Of a DNA stretch of 22,837 bases, positions 1 to 6,942 are shown one piece after another (position 1 is the first letter of the stretch; each line of letters starts with the position of its first letter). The translations under genes were made by a program, and so were the position numbers. The notes under the pieces are model-generated. The model did not search any database. It was given only the letters and a program-made list of their open reading frames with translations, and was not told the origin of the DNA. Source of the stretch: Gp6-AA40 sp036742665 (lineage in GTDB: Bacteria; Acidobacteriota; Vicinamibacteria; Vicinamibacterales; UBA2999); the NCBI GenBank assembly GCA_036742665.1, contig DAINQP010000077.1:1-22837 (forward strand), given 5' to 3'.

Positions 1-157
1 CGAGGTGCATGTTGCACGTGTTGCCCTCGTACCACATGCTGCAGATGCCGACCTGGGCCTTCTGCAAATCGGCGTCGGTCAGGCCGATGCCGTACAGCAT
101 CGCCTGCGACGCACCCTGACTACGGGGCTGCGTGACGCGAGAAGAGTACTTGTTCAT
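1..157 (-). CDS. ilvD: Dihydroxy-acid dehydratase, N-terminal 52 codons (cut by window edge)
   Basis: The reverse strand from an ATG at 157-155 reads MNKYSSRVTQPRSQGASQAM and continues through LYGIGLTDADLQKAQVGICS to the window edge. This is the typical IlvD start, with the family's GxxxxDxxxxxxGI pattern. IlvD dehydrates 2,3-dihydroxy-acids to 2-keto acids, the step after IlvC in valine and isoleucine synthesis, and carries an Fe-S cluster whose ligands lie mostly beyond the window. It is the last visible gene of an ilvB-ilvN-ilvC-ilvD string. No Shine-Dalgarno is seen: the six bases before the ATG follow directly on a 9-bp hairpin that begins at the ilvC stop codon, so its translation may depend on ribosomes arriving from ilvC (inference). 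Only the 5' end is present, so the gene's integrity cannot be judged. Confidence 0.9.
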   Translation of the reverse strand, partial: MNKYSSRVTQPRSQGASQAMLYGIGLTDADLQKAQVGICSMWYEGNTCNMHL

Positions 158-163
158 ACGTGG

Positions 164-189
164 GGCGGGTCTTGCTGTTGAGACCCGCC
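164..189 (-). repeat. Perfect 9-bp hairpin between ilvC and ilvD
   Basis: GGCGGGTCT at 164-172 pairs perfectly with AGACCCGCC at 181-189 across an 8-base loop. It starts inside the ilvC stop codon (189-191) and ends six bases before the ilvD ATG. It has no T-run, so it is not a classical terminator. A related hairpin with GGCGGGTC and GACTCGCC arms lies after lexA at 14190-14211, which suggests a dispersed intergenic hairpin family. Confidence 0.7.
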
Positions 190-1208
190 TACACGGTCGC
201 CGGCTGCGGAAGCTTCACGGGATCAAGGAACGGCATCATGTCGCGGAGCTTCGCGCCGACGATCTCGATCGGGTGGTTGGCGTCTTGCTGCCGCATTTGC
301 TTGAAGTTCGGATAGCCGTTCTCGGCCTCGGCAATCCAGTTCTTGGCGAACTTGCCGGCCTGGATGTCCGCCAGGATCTGCTTCATCGCTTTCTTCGTTT
401 CAGCGGTCACGATCTTCGGACCAGCGGTGTAGTCACCGTACTCGGCCGTGTCGCTGATCGAGTAGCGCATGTACTGCAGACCGCCGCGATACATCAGATC
501 GACGATCAGCTTCAGTTCATGAAGGCATTCGAAGTACGCGATCTCCGGCTGATAGCCAGCTTCGATCAGCGTTTCGAATCCCGCTTTGACGAGCGCGCTG
601 GTGCCGCCGCACAACACCGCCTGTTCACCGAACAGATCCGTCTCGGTCTCCTCGGCGAAGGTCGTCTCGATCACGCCGGCGCGTGTGCAGCCGATCGCCC
701 GCGCATAGGACAGCCCGGTCGGTTTGCCTTTGCCGCTGACGTCCTGATGCACAGCCAGCAGACCCGGCGTACCAGCGCCTTCCTTGAAGACTTCACGGAC
801 GCGATGCCCGGGCGCTTTTGGCGCAACCATGGTGACGTCCACATTTGCGGGCGGCACAATCCAGTTGAAGCGAATCGCAAAGCCGTGCGCGAACATCAGC
901 ATCTTCCCTGCCGTCAAGTGCGGGGCGATGTCGGATTTGTAGACGCGGGCCTGATGCTGATCCGGGATCAGTACCATGATCACGTCGGCCCACTTCGACG
1001 CATCGGCCACGCTCATCACTTTCAGCCCGGCCGTCTTCGCCTTCTCTGCCGACTTGCTGCCAGCCTGGAGCCCGACTACGACGTCCACGCCGCTGTCCTG
1101 AAGATTGAGGGCGTGTGCGTGGCCCTGCGAGCCGTAGCCGATCACGGCCACCTTGCGGGCGCGAATCAGTTCGAGGTCCGCATCCTTGTCGTAAAACATC
1201 GTTGCCAT
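189..1208 (-). CDS. ilvC: Ketol-acid reductoisomerase, class I
   Basis: Converts acetolactate or acetohydroxybutyrate plus NADPH to the dihydroxy-acids used by IlvD. The start is the ATG at 1208-1206 (MATMFYDKDADLELI), preceded by AGGAGAAACA. The open frame runs further upstream, but that extension is unlike the family and is repeat-derived. The product is 339 residues, the usual class I length. The nucleotide-binding motif VIGYGSQGHAHA sits near residues 22-33, followed by GLQAGSKS, where the family commonly has GLRxGSxS and where serines usually mark NADPH preference. The metal-binding acidic residues are present in AEETETDLFGEQ and in the FECLHELKLIVDLMY segment, and the APKAPGH lysine region is conserved. 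It lies 97 bp after ilvN, with two heptamer arrays in the gap, and is followed 31 bp later by ilvD. Confidence 0.97.
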   Translation of the reverse strand: MATMFYDKDADLELIRARKVAVIGYGSQGHAHALNLQDSGVDVVVGLQAGSKSAEKAKTAGLKVMSVADASKWADVIMVLIPDQHQARVYKSDIAPHLTAGKMLMFAHGFAIRFNWIVPPANVDVTMVAPKAPGHRVREVFKEGAGTPGLLAVHQDVSGKGKPTGLSYARAIGCTRAGVIETTFAEETETDLFGEQAVLCGGTSALVKAGFETLIEAGYQPEIAYFECLHELKLIVDLMYRGGLQYMRYSISDTAEYGDYTAGPKIVTAETKKAMKQILADIQAGKFAKNWIAEAENGYPNFKQMRQQDANHPIEIVGAKLRDMMPFLDPVKLPQPATV

Positions 1209-1222
1209 TGTTTCTCCTACAA

Positions 1223-1250
1223 ATGCCCGATGGGCAACGCCCAATGCCCA
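1223..1250 (-). repeat. Heptanucleotide tandem array A (ilvN-ilvC gap)
   Basis: Four 7-bp units in register on the plus strand: ATGCCCG, ATGGGCA, ACGCCCA, ATGCCCA. The reverse strand reads roughly TGGGCAT/TGGGCGT. The array ends just upstream of the ilvC ribosome binding site. The second unit has its core inverted (GGGC for CCCG/CCCA), so the array can also fold back on itself. The consensus resembles array C upstream of rsmD at 10674-10701. Confidence 0.7.
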
Positions 1251-1253
1251 AAA

Positions 1254-1273
1254 CTCAAGCGTTCGTCCTTGAG
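1254..1273 (-). promoter_or_regulatory. Small hairpin between the two heptamer arrays
   Basis: CTCAAG at 1254-1259 and CTTGAG at 1268-1273 form a perfect 6-bp stem with an 8-base loop in the ilvN-ilvC gap. There is no T-run. It could stabilise or punctuate the operon transcript; no function is shown by the sequence itself. Confidence 0.45.
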
Positions 1274-1277
1274 CGCG

Positions 1278-1305
1278 GTGCATTCTGCATTGTGCATTGT
1301 GCCTT
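1278..1305 (-). repeat. Heptanucleotide tandem array B (abuts the ilvN stop)
   Basis: Four 7-bp units in register on the plus strand: GTGCATT, CTGCATT, GTGCATT, GTGCCTT. On the gene strand this is a GCACAAT-like heptamer. The array ends at 1305, the base adjoining the ilvN stop codon at 1308-1306. The unit differs from array A, but the period is the same. Confidence 0.7.
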
Positions 1306-1809
1306 CTATGAATACTGCGTCGCGGACAGCGCGACATCGCCGCGCCGCATGGCAACCTGCCCGGTGCGGACCATCTCGATGATCCCGAGCGGCTCGAGGC
1401 GGGAGATCACCGAATCCACATGGGGCGGTTCACCGGTGATCTCGAGCGTCATCGTCTGCTCGCCGCTGTCGACGATGTGCGCGCGGGTCTCATCGACGAC
1501 ACGCAGCAGCTGTGCGCGATCGTGACCCGCGACTGCGACCTTCACCAGCGCGAGGTCGCGTGCAACGGCCGGCACGTCACGCAGATCCTCGACCTGCAGC
1601 ACGTTGACCAGCTTATACAAGTACGCAGTGACGCGATCGGCGCTCGCCTCGTCGCTGTCGATCACGACGGTCATGCGCGAGATGCCGGGCACGTCCGTGC
1701 GCCCAACAGTCAGCGACTCGATATTGAAGGCACGGCGGCGGAACAAAGACGCGACGCGATTAAGGACGCCAGGCTTGTCCTCGACCAGCGCCACTAACGT
1801 ATGGTGCAT
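1306..1809 (-). CDS. ilvN: Acetolactate synthase small (regulatory) subunit
   Basis: Regulatory partner of IlvB that binds the feedback inhibitor valine and activates the catalytic subunit. The product is 167 residues, normal for the IlvN/IlvH family. An N-terminal ACT domain (about 3-75) is evident from LVALVEDKPGVLNRVASLF and FNIESLTVG, followed by the small-subunit C-terminal domain (about 80-160) containing LVKVAVAG and the SGEQTMTLEITG region. The start is the ATG at 1809-1807, with AGGAG seven bases upstream. It follows ilvB by 18 bp, so the two subunits are very probably made from one mRNA. The symbol could equally be written ilvH; the sequence does not discriminate. Confidence 0.96.
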   Translation of the reverse strand: MHHTLVALVEDKPGVLNRVASLFRRRAFNIESLTVGRTDVPGISRMTVVIDSDEASADRVTAYLYKLVNVLQVEDLRDVPAVARDLALVKVAVAGHDRAQLLRVVDETRAHIVDSGEQTMTLEITGEPPHVDSVISRLEPLGIIEMVRTGQVAMRRGDVALSATQYS

Positions 1810-1827
1810 GTCGACTCCTGATGTGCG

Positions 1828-3558
1828 CTAGATGGGGTCTGCCGCGGTCTCGACGAGCACGCTCGGCGGCTGCTGTGGCCGCCGGATCATCGCGTCGAGG
1901 TCGGCGCCCGCCGGAACCATCGGGTACACGCTGTCTTCCTGCTCGACCCTGAAGTCGATCAGCACGGTGCCCTCGGCCTCGCGCGCGCGCTTCACGATGT
2001 CAGCGACCTCTGGACGCTTCTCCGCCCGAAGTCCGAGCAGGCCATGCGCCTCAGCCAGCTTGACGAAGTCCGGGCTGCGCAGCGGCGTCGCAGCGTAACG
2101 CCGTTCGTAAAAGAACTCCTGCCACTGACGGACCATGCCGAGGTAGCCGTTGTTGATCACCGCGACGTTCACCTTCACGCCCTCCTGGGCTGCGGTGGAC
2201 AACTCGGCCGCGGTCATCTGAAAGCCGCCGTCGCCGACAATCGCCCAGACTTCGGCGTCGGGCCGGGCCATTTTCGCGCCGATCGCGGCGGGCAGTCCGA
2301 ACCCCATCGTGCCGAGGCCGCCCGACGTGATGAGGGTGCGCGGCTTCTCGTGATGGTAGTACTGCGCTTCCCACATCTGATGCTGACCGACGTCGGTCAC
2401 GACGATGGCGTTGCCTTCGGTCACGCGCCAGATGTCGTTGATCACGTGCGGCGCGTACAGATGACCGTTGTCGGGCAACGCCTGGATGTCGCGGACGGCG
2501 GAATCGCCCTTCATCGAGCCTATGTACTTCAGCCACTGACTGTGATCGCCGGGTTCCACCGCATCGAGCAGATCCTTCAGCGCGTGACGCAGGTCGGCGA
2601 CGATTGCGGCGTCGGCGATGACGTTCTTGTTGATTTCTGACGGATCGATGTCGATGTGGATCTTCTTGGCGTTCAGCGCGTAGGTCTTGATATTGCCGGT
2701 CACGCGATCGTCGAACCGCATCCCGAAGGCGAGCAGCAGATCGGCTTCCTGAATGGCGTGATTCACCCACGCCTCGCCGTGCATGCCCATCATGCCGATG
2801 TTGAGCGGATGACTCGCCGGGAAGCCGCCGAGTCCGAGCAGCGTCATGGCCACCGGCGCGTTGATGCGCTCGGCGAACTGACGCACTTCTTTCATCGCGC
2901 CGCTCTGAAGAATGCCCTGCCCGGCCAGAATGACTGGCCGCTTCGACGTCTTGATCAGGTCAACCGCCTTCGCAAGCTGGCTCTTCGCAACGGTGAGCTT
3001 CGGGCGATAGCCCCGCATCTTCACTGGCTTCGGATCCCATTCCCAACTGGCCTTGGACTGCTGCGCGTCCTTGGTGATGTCGACGAGCACCGGACCTGGA
3101 CGGCCGGACTTTGCGAGGTGGAAGGCTTCCTTGATCGCCGGCATGATGTCTTCAACGCGCGTCACCAGGTAGCTGTGTTTGGTGATCGGCAGCGTGATGC
3201 CGGTGATGTCAGTTTCCTGAAATGCGTCGTAGCCAATGAGCTTGCTCGGCACCTGCCCCGTGATGCACACCATCGGGACTGAGTCCATCTGCGCAGTGGC
3301 AATACCGGTGACAAGGTTCGTCGCCCCAGGACCCGACGTCGCAATCGCTACGCCGACGCCGCCACCGGCCCTGGCGTACCCGTCGGCCATGTGTGAAGCA
3401 CCCTGCTCGTGCCGAACCAGCACGTGGCGGATCGGGTAATCCAGCATCGCGTCATACGCGGGCAGGATCGCGCCGCCGGGATACCCGAAAACCGTCGTCA
3501 CGCCTTCATGGACGAGACATTCCCAGATGATCTGTGCGCCGGTGCGATCGAGTGCCAT
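1828..3558 (-). CDS. ilvB: Acetolactate synthase large (catalytic) subunit
   Basis: Thiamine-diphosphate enzyme that condenses pyruvate with pyruvate or 2-ketobutyrate, the first common step of branched-chain amino-acid synthesis. The product has 576 residues in the usual three domains. The N-terminal pyrimidine-binding domain holds the catalytic glutamate in VRHEQGASHMADGYARAGG (about 49-67). A central domain follows (about 190-330). The C-terminal pyrophosphate domain has the ThDP motif starting GDGGFQMTAAELSTA and ending in INNGYLGMVRQWQ (about 443-480). The start is the ATG at 3558-3556 (MALDRTGAQIIWECL), with a weak purine-rich stretch upstream. It is the first gene of the operon. The 215-bp divergent region before it holds a candidate promoter and a dyad. 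Confidence 0.97.
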   Translation of the reverse strand: MALDRTGAQIIWECLVHEGVTTVFGYPGGAILPAYDAMLDYPIRHVLVRHEQGASHMADGYARAGGGVGVAIATSGPGATNLVTGIATAQMDSVPMVCITGQVPSKLIGYDAFQETDITGITLPITKHSYLVTRVEDIMPAIKEAFHLAKSGRPGPVLVDITKDAQQSKASWEWDPKPVKMRGYRPKLTVAKSQLAKAVDLIKTSKRPVILAGQGILQSGAMKEVRQFAERINAPVAMTLLGLGGFPASHPLNIGMMGMHGEAWVNHAIQEADLLLAFGMRFDDRVTGNIKTYALNAKKIHIDIDPSEINKNVIADAAIVADLRHALKDLLDAVEPGDHSQWLKYIGSMKGDSAVRDIQALPDNGHLYAPHVINDIWRVTEGNAIVVTDVGQHQMWEAQYYHHEKPRTLITSGGLGTMGFGLPAAIGAKMARPDAEVWAIVGDGGFQMTAAELSTAAQEGVKVNVAVINNGYLGMVRQWQEFFYERRYAATPLRSPDFVKLAEAHGLLGLRAEKRPEVADIVKRAREAEGTVLIDFRVEQEDSVYPMVPAGADLDAMIRRPQQPPSVLVETAADPI

Positions 3559-3596
3559 ACCTGCTCAGTGTGCCCTGTTGGGTCATATCAGTCAAA

Positions 3597-3624
3597 TTGA
3601 TAGTCGTTCGGACAAGATAAGCAA
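3597..3624 (-). promoter_or_regulatory. Candidate sigma70-like promoter for ilvB
   Basis: On the reverse strand TTGCTT (3624-3619) is followed after 16 bases by TATCAA (3602-3597), about 38 bases before the ilvB ATG. Both boxes are imperfect, so this is a weak call. If it is correct, the dyad at 3636-3672 lies just upstream of the -35 box as a possible operator rather than in the transcript leader. Confidence 0.3.
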
Positions 3625-3635
3625 CCGTAATGTCC

Positions 3636-3672
3636 AGTTCGGAGGACCCGGAACTGTGCAATTCCTCCGGAA
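3636..3672. promoter_or_regulatory. Overlapping inverted repeats in the ilvB/lipoprotein divergent region
   Basis: TTCGGAGGA at 3638-3646 can pair with TCCTCCGGAA at 3663-3672 with one bulged base. The same left arm, extended as AGTTCGG from 3636, can instead pair with CCGGAACT at 3648-3655. The two pairings exclude each other. The 3559-3773 gap otherwise shows no gene. I could not find a leader peptide rich in Ile, Val or Leu codons in it. Confidence 0.4.
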
Positions 3673-3773
3673 GTGTCGATAAGAGGGAGCATAGGCTTCG
3701 CAAAACGGCTGACGTTGGCTTGCATTTTGTGCGGCTCGATCCTTGAAGTTCACTGACTCGGGAGAGAAAGACG

Positions 3774-4595
3774 ATGACTAAATATCTGATGTCCGTTGTC
3801 CTGCTCAGCACCGCCCTGGCGACCGGATGCGGAGGGAGCAGCAACGAGACTCCGCAGAATCCGGAGACGCCGGCACCGGCGCCCGCCGCACAACCGGCGC
3901 CGACAGAAGCGCCGCCACCGGCGGCAGCGGCTCCAGCTGCGCCCGCACGCGCACCTCGTCAAACCGCTCCTCGTCAACCGGCTGCGCCCAGCCGACCGGC
4001 GGAACCGCCGCCGGCGGCGAACGCCGCGCCGGCTCCGGCGCCGCGCCCCGCCGAACCGCCGAAGCCCGTGTATCGCGACGTGAGCGCACCGGTCGGTACC
4101 GCCCTCTCGCTGTCGCTCATCACGCCACTGTCAACCGAAACGGCAAAGGTCGAGACACCGGTATCAGCGCGCCTGCGTCAGCCGATTGTCGTGGACGGCT
4201 TCACGGTCGTGCCCGCCGGCGCGACTCTGCACGGCGACGTCACCGAAGTCGAGCGCGCCGGTCGCGTGAAGGGGCGTTCGCGGCTGGTCTTCCGTTTCGC
4301 CGAAGTGCAGGTGAACGGTCAGCGTGATCCGCTCCGCACGAACGCACTCACCTTTGAGGGTGAAGCCACCAAGAGCGAGGATGCGACGAAGGTTGGCGGT
4401 GGCGCTGGCATCGGCGCGGTGATCGGCGGCATCGTTGGTGGCGCAAGCGGCGCCGCGAAAGGTGCAGTGATCGGCGGCGCGGCGGGCGCCGGCACGGTGC
4501 TCGCGACGCGCGGCCGCGATGTCGAGCTGGCGGAAGGCACCGAGCTGAATACGTCGCTCGCCTCGCCGTACAGCATCCGAGCCGAAGTCAAGTAA
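3774..4595 (+). CDS. Predicted lipoprotein with Pro/Ala-rich linker and glycine zipper
   Basis: A 273-residue exported protein of unknown function. An N-terminal signal peptide ends in a lipobox (LATGC, Cys19), so lipid anchoring is likely. Residues about 25-98 are a low-complexity linker almost entirely of Pro, Ala, Glu, Arg and Gln, as expected for a tether spanning the periplasm. A folded domain follows (about 99-200) with VPAGATLHGDVTEVERAGRV and a KGRSRLVFRFAEV strand. Residues 207-240 are a Gly/Ala-rich zipper (GGGAGIGAVIGGIVGGASGA onward) of the kind that inserts into or packs on membranes. The start is the ATG at 3774, with GGAGA about eight bases upstream. It has no operon partner: ilvB diverges on one side and the CDGSH gene converges six bases away on the other. 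I recognise the architecture but not a named family. Confidence 0.85.
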   Translation: MTKYLMSVVLLSTALATGCGGSSNETPQNPETPAPAPAAQPAPTEAPPPAAAAPAAPARAPRQTAPRQPAAPSRPAEPPPAANAAPAPAPRPAEPPKPVYRDVSAPVGTALSLSLITPLSTETAKVETPVSARLRQPIVVDGFTVVPAGATLHGDVTEVERAGRVKGRSRLVFRFAEVQVNGQRDPLRTNALTFEGEATKSEDATKVGGGAGIGAVIGGIVGGASGAAKGAVIGGAAGAGTVLATRGRDVELAEGTELNTSLASPYSIRAEVK

Positions 4596-4601
4596 GGGCG
4601 A

Positions 4602-4835
4602 TCACGACTCCGCGGGTGTGTCGGCTGCCGCCGGTCCGGCAGCCGCCTCGCCCGCCGCAAAGCCAATCTTCGAATGCGTGCCGTCGCAAAACGGCTTGCG
4701 TGTTGAAGCGCCGCATCGGCACAACGCGATCGGCCGTCGGTCGATCGCGTATTCCGCGCCATTCCAGTCGATCACCCGCACATCTTCGCTCTCGAGCACG
4801 TACGGGCCGTTCTTCCGCAATCGGACGGTGATCAC
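4602..4835 (-). CDS. Small CDGSH-type iron-sulfur protein
   Basis: A 77-residue protein with one CDGSH motif, CRCGASTRKPFCDGTH, at about residues 39-54. This gives the expected three Cys plus one His for a 2Fe-2S cluster (C-x-C-x2-[ST]-x3-P-x-C-D-G-[ST]-H), with Thr at the Ser position. Single-motif bacterial members are thought to act in redox or iron-sulfur handling; the substrate here is unknown. The Ala/Pro-rich C-terminal tail (about 62-77) looks disordered. The start is a GTG at 4835-4833, with GAGGT overlapping the stop codon of the preceding CoA-binding gene, which ends eight bases upstream. The two are therefore probably translated from one transcript. Confidence 0.88.
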   Translation of the reverse strand: MITVRLRKNGPYVLESEDVRVIDWNGAEYAIDRRPIALCRCGASTRKPFCDGTHSKIGFAAGEAAAGPAAADTPAES

Positions 4836-4843
4836 GAATTACC

Positions 4844-5218
4844 TCACGGAAATTGCGCCGGGGTTCGACCGATGCCTACGATGCTGCACGCGTAGATCAC
4901 GTTGAGCCCGCGTCGCGCCGCCTCCGCCATCAGCCCATCGTCCTCAGCGCCAGGGTTGATCCAGATCTCAGGGATCTGCTTTCGTTCGAATTCGGCGAGC
5001 AATCGTGTGGCAATTTGCGGCTGCACATACACCGTCGCCATGTCGATCGGGCCCTTCACGTCGAGCACCGACGCGTAGGCCTTGATGCCCTCGACCTGCG
5101 CTTCGTGCGGGTTGATCGGAATGACAGTGTGCCCTTCCGATTGAAACGCCCTCAGCGCCTTGTTCCCGAACTTGTGCCTGTCGTTCGAGGCACCCACGAT
5201 GGCCACTGTCTTGGGCAT
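4844..5218 (-). CDS. CoA-binding Rossmann-fold protein (YccU-like)
   Basis: A 124-residue stand-alone CoA_binding_2 domain. The nucleotide-binding start VAIVGASNDRHKFGNKA (about 5-21) is followed by VIPINPHEAQVEGIKAYASV and IPEIWINPGAEDDGLMAEAA, all typical of this family, which resembles the CoA-binding part of succinyl-CoA synthetase. The ligand and role of stand-alone members are not established. The start is the ATG at 5218-5216. No Shine-Dalgarno is visible; a GATAAT box ends seven bases before the ATG, which fits a leaderless mRNA. Its stop overlaps the ribosome binding site of the CDGSH gene. Confidence 0.9.
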   Translation of the reverse strand: MPKTVAIVGASNDRHKFGNKALRAFQSEGHTVIPINPHEAQVEGIKAYASVLDVKGPIDMATVYVQPQIATRLLAEFERKQIPEIWINPGAEDDGLMAEAARRGLNVIYACSIVGIGRTPAQFP

Positions 5219-5224
5219 GGAGCC

Positions 5225-5242
5225 ATTATCGCAGCGTACAAT
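5225..5242. promoter_or_regulatory. Back-to-back -10 boxes placed for two leaderless transcripts
   Basis: The two divergent start codons are only 32 bp apart (5219-5250). On the minus strand GATAAT (5230-5225) ends six bases before the ATG at 5218. On the plus strand TACAAT (5237-5242) ends eight bases before the GTG at 5251. Both predicted transcription starts fall at or next to the start codons. Neither gene has a visible Shine-Dalgarno, and neither -10 box has a recognisable -35 at normal spacing. Confidence 0.5.
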
Positions 5243-5250
5243 CGGTTCCC

Positions 5251-6930
5251 GTGTCCTTCGACCGTCGCCTCGGAGTGGCGACTCTCCTTCTGCTCTGTTT
5301 CTTTACCTTCGTGCTCGGCCTCGGTCGTCAAGCGATCACCGATGCCGACGAGGCGTTTTACGCCGAGGCGTCGCGTGAGATGGTCGAAAGCGGCGACTGG
5401 CTGACGCCGCGATTCAATTATCAGAACCGCTGGGAGAAGCCTGTCCTCTATTACTGGCTGACCTCGGCCACATACCTCATCACCGGACCAACCGAGTTCG
5501 CGGCCCGTCTCTGGGCCGCGTTGTCGGGCGTCGGACTTGCGCTGCTGGCGTGGGGCATCGGGCGGCAGACGACGGGCCGAGATGATATCGCATGGCTGAC
5601 GGGAGCCGTCGTCGCAACAAGCTTCGGCTACTTCTCGATGGCGCGGTCGGCATTACCGGACCTGCCGCTCACGTTCTGCATCACGCTCGGTATCTGGGCG
5701 ACCATGCGCGCAGTAGACGCAGCCGACCAGCGTAGGGCCAATCCTTCCGGACCGGCCAGTGCCATCAAATGGTGGGCGCTTGCGGGCTTCGGCGCGGGCG
5801 CGGGTTTCTTGATGAAGGGCCCTGTCGCGCTCGTCGTGCCCGCGGTCGTGCTGCTGCCGCTCGCATGGCGAGAACGTCGGCGCTTGCAGCTCGATGTTCG
5901 TGGGATCGTGCTCGGCGCGGTGATCGCAGCGGCCATCGGGCTCCCGTGGTATGTCGCCATGTGGCGCGAACATGGGTACGCGTACTTTCAGAGCTTCTTC
6001 GTCGGCGACAACCTGGAACGCTTCACCTCCGAGCGCTTCAACGATGCCAGGCCATTCTGGTTTTATCTTCCAGTTCTGCTCGGCGGCCTGATGCCATGGT
6101 CGGTGTACCTGGTCGCCTTTTGTGGCGACGGCCTGGCTCGCCTCCGCCGCCGCACGCTTCGTCTCAGCGACATCGACTGGCGGCTGCTCATCTGGGCGGC
6201 AATGCCGGTGCTGTTCTTTACGGTTTCGATCGGCAAACAGCCTCGTTACATCCTGCCTGTTCTCCCCCCGTTGGCAGTCTTCGTCGCGCGCGGCATCATC
6301 GAGCGGCTCGGACATCAACGCGATCGCCTGCTCGCCGCCGCGACGTGGATCACCGTGATTGTTTATGCCGTGCTCGCGTTGGTCTTCGTGCGCATGGCCC
6401 CGCTACTCGTCAACAGCTATCCCCTGGCGACCTGGATTAGCGTCTGCCTGCTTGGATGCTCGGCGATTGCGCTCGCGGGCATTGCCGCCACCTCGTCATG
6501 GCGCGTGTTGCCAGTCGGAACGTCCGTGGCTGGAGTGCTGTTCCTCGTCTCGGTGTGGTTCGGCGTACTCGCTGGCAACCGGCCCGAGCCGGTCGAACAG
6601 ATGGCGGCGCTGATCCATTCCCACCGCGCTGCTCAGGAACCGATCGGCGTGCTCGATGTCTTTACACGGAACCTTGGCTTCTATACCAGAGCACCGCGAA
6701 TGCAGTTGTTCGGCGTGGAACAGGCGGGCATGTTTCTGCACTCACCTGAACGGGTGCTGCTCGTCCTTCGCTCGGCTGATGTGCCTGCGGTCGCCGCTCA
6801 GTCAGGGCTGCGCCTGAACACGCTCGGCGAAGTTCGCTATCTCAATACTGCCAATATTCGCGTGCGAACCTTGCTCCGCACTGACCCGTCCGCAGAGATC
6901 GAAGTGATTTCTCTAGTCACGAACCGATGA
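5251..6930 (+). CDS. GT39-family (ArnT/PMT-like) membrane glycosyltransferase
   Basis: A 559-residue polytopic protein that would transfer a sugar from a polyprenyl-phosphate carrier to an acceptor on the periplasmic side. The first helix (about 9-26) is followed by a periplasmic loop with the family's acidic motif DADEAFYAEASREM (Asp33-Glu34 region), then VESGDWLTPRFNYQNRWEKP and VLYYWL, the hallmark of ArnT-like enzymes. Many hydrophobic helices follow to about residue 440, and a soluble C-terminal part covers about 445-559. Substrate candidates include lipid A, other glycolipids or proteins; the sequence does not decide. The start is a GTG at 5251 with no Shine-Dalgarno. It diverges from the CoA-binding gene and ends 12 bp before the converging FAD oxidase gene, so it stands alone. 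Confidence 0.9.
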   Translation: MSFDRRLGVATLLLLCFFTFVLGLGRQAITDADEAFYAEASREMVESGDWLTPRFNYQNRWEKPVLYYWLTSATYLITGPTEFAARLWAALSGVGLALLAWGIGRQTTGRDDIAWLTGAVVATSFGYFSMARSALPDLPLTFCITLGIWATMRAVDAADQRRANPSGPASAIKWWALAGFGAGAGFLMKGPVALVVPAVVLLPLAWRERRRLQLDVRGIVLGAVIAAAIGLPWYVAMWREHGYAYFQSFFVGDNLERFTSERFNDARPFWFYLPVLLGGLMPWSVYLVAFCGDGLARLRRRTLRLSDIDWRLLIWAAMPVLFFTVSIGKQPRYILPVLPPLAVFVARGIIERLGHQRDRLLAAATWITVIVYAVLALVFVRMAPLLVNSYPLATWISVCLLGCSAIALAGIAATSSWRVLPVGTSVAGVLFLVSVWFGVLAGNRPEPVEQMAALIHSHRAAQEPIGVLDVFTRNLGFYTRAPRMQLFGVEQAGMFLHSPERVLLVLRSADVPAVAAQSGLRLNTLGEVRYLNTANIRVRTLLRTDPSAEIEVISLVTNR

Positions 6931-6942
6931 TGCCGTGCGGCC

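Noticed and set aside
132..1382. A 416-codon open frame on the plus strand opposite ilvC
   Set aside because: It lies antisense to a full, conserved ilvC frame, has no ribosome binding site and its translation is Arg/His/Leu-rich shadow sequence typical of GC-rich DNA.
3559..3773. A T-box riboswitch or Ile/Val/Leu leader peptide for ilvB
   Set aside because: No T-box sequence, specifier loop or leader frame with consecutive branched-chain codons was found in this gap.
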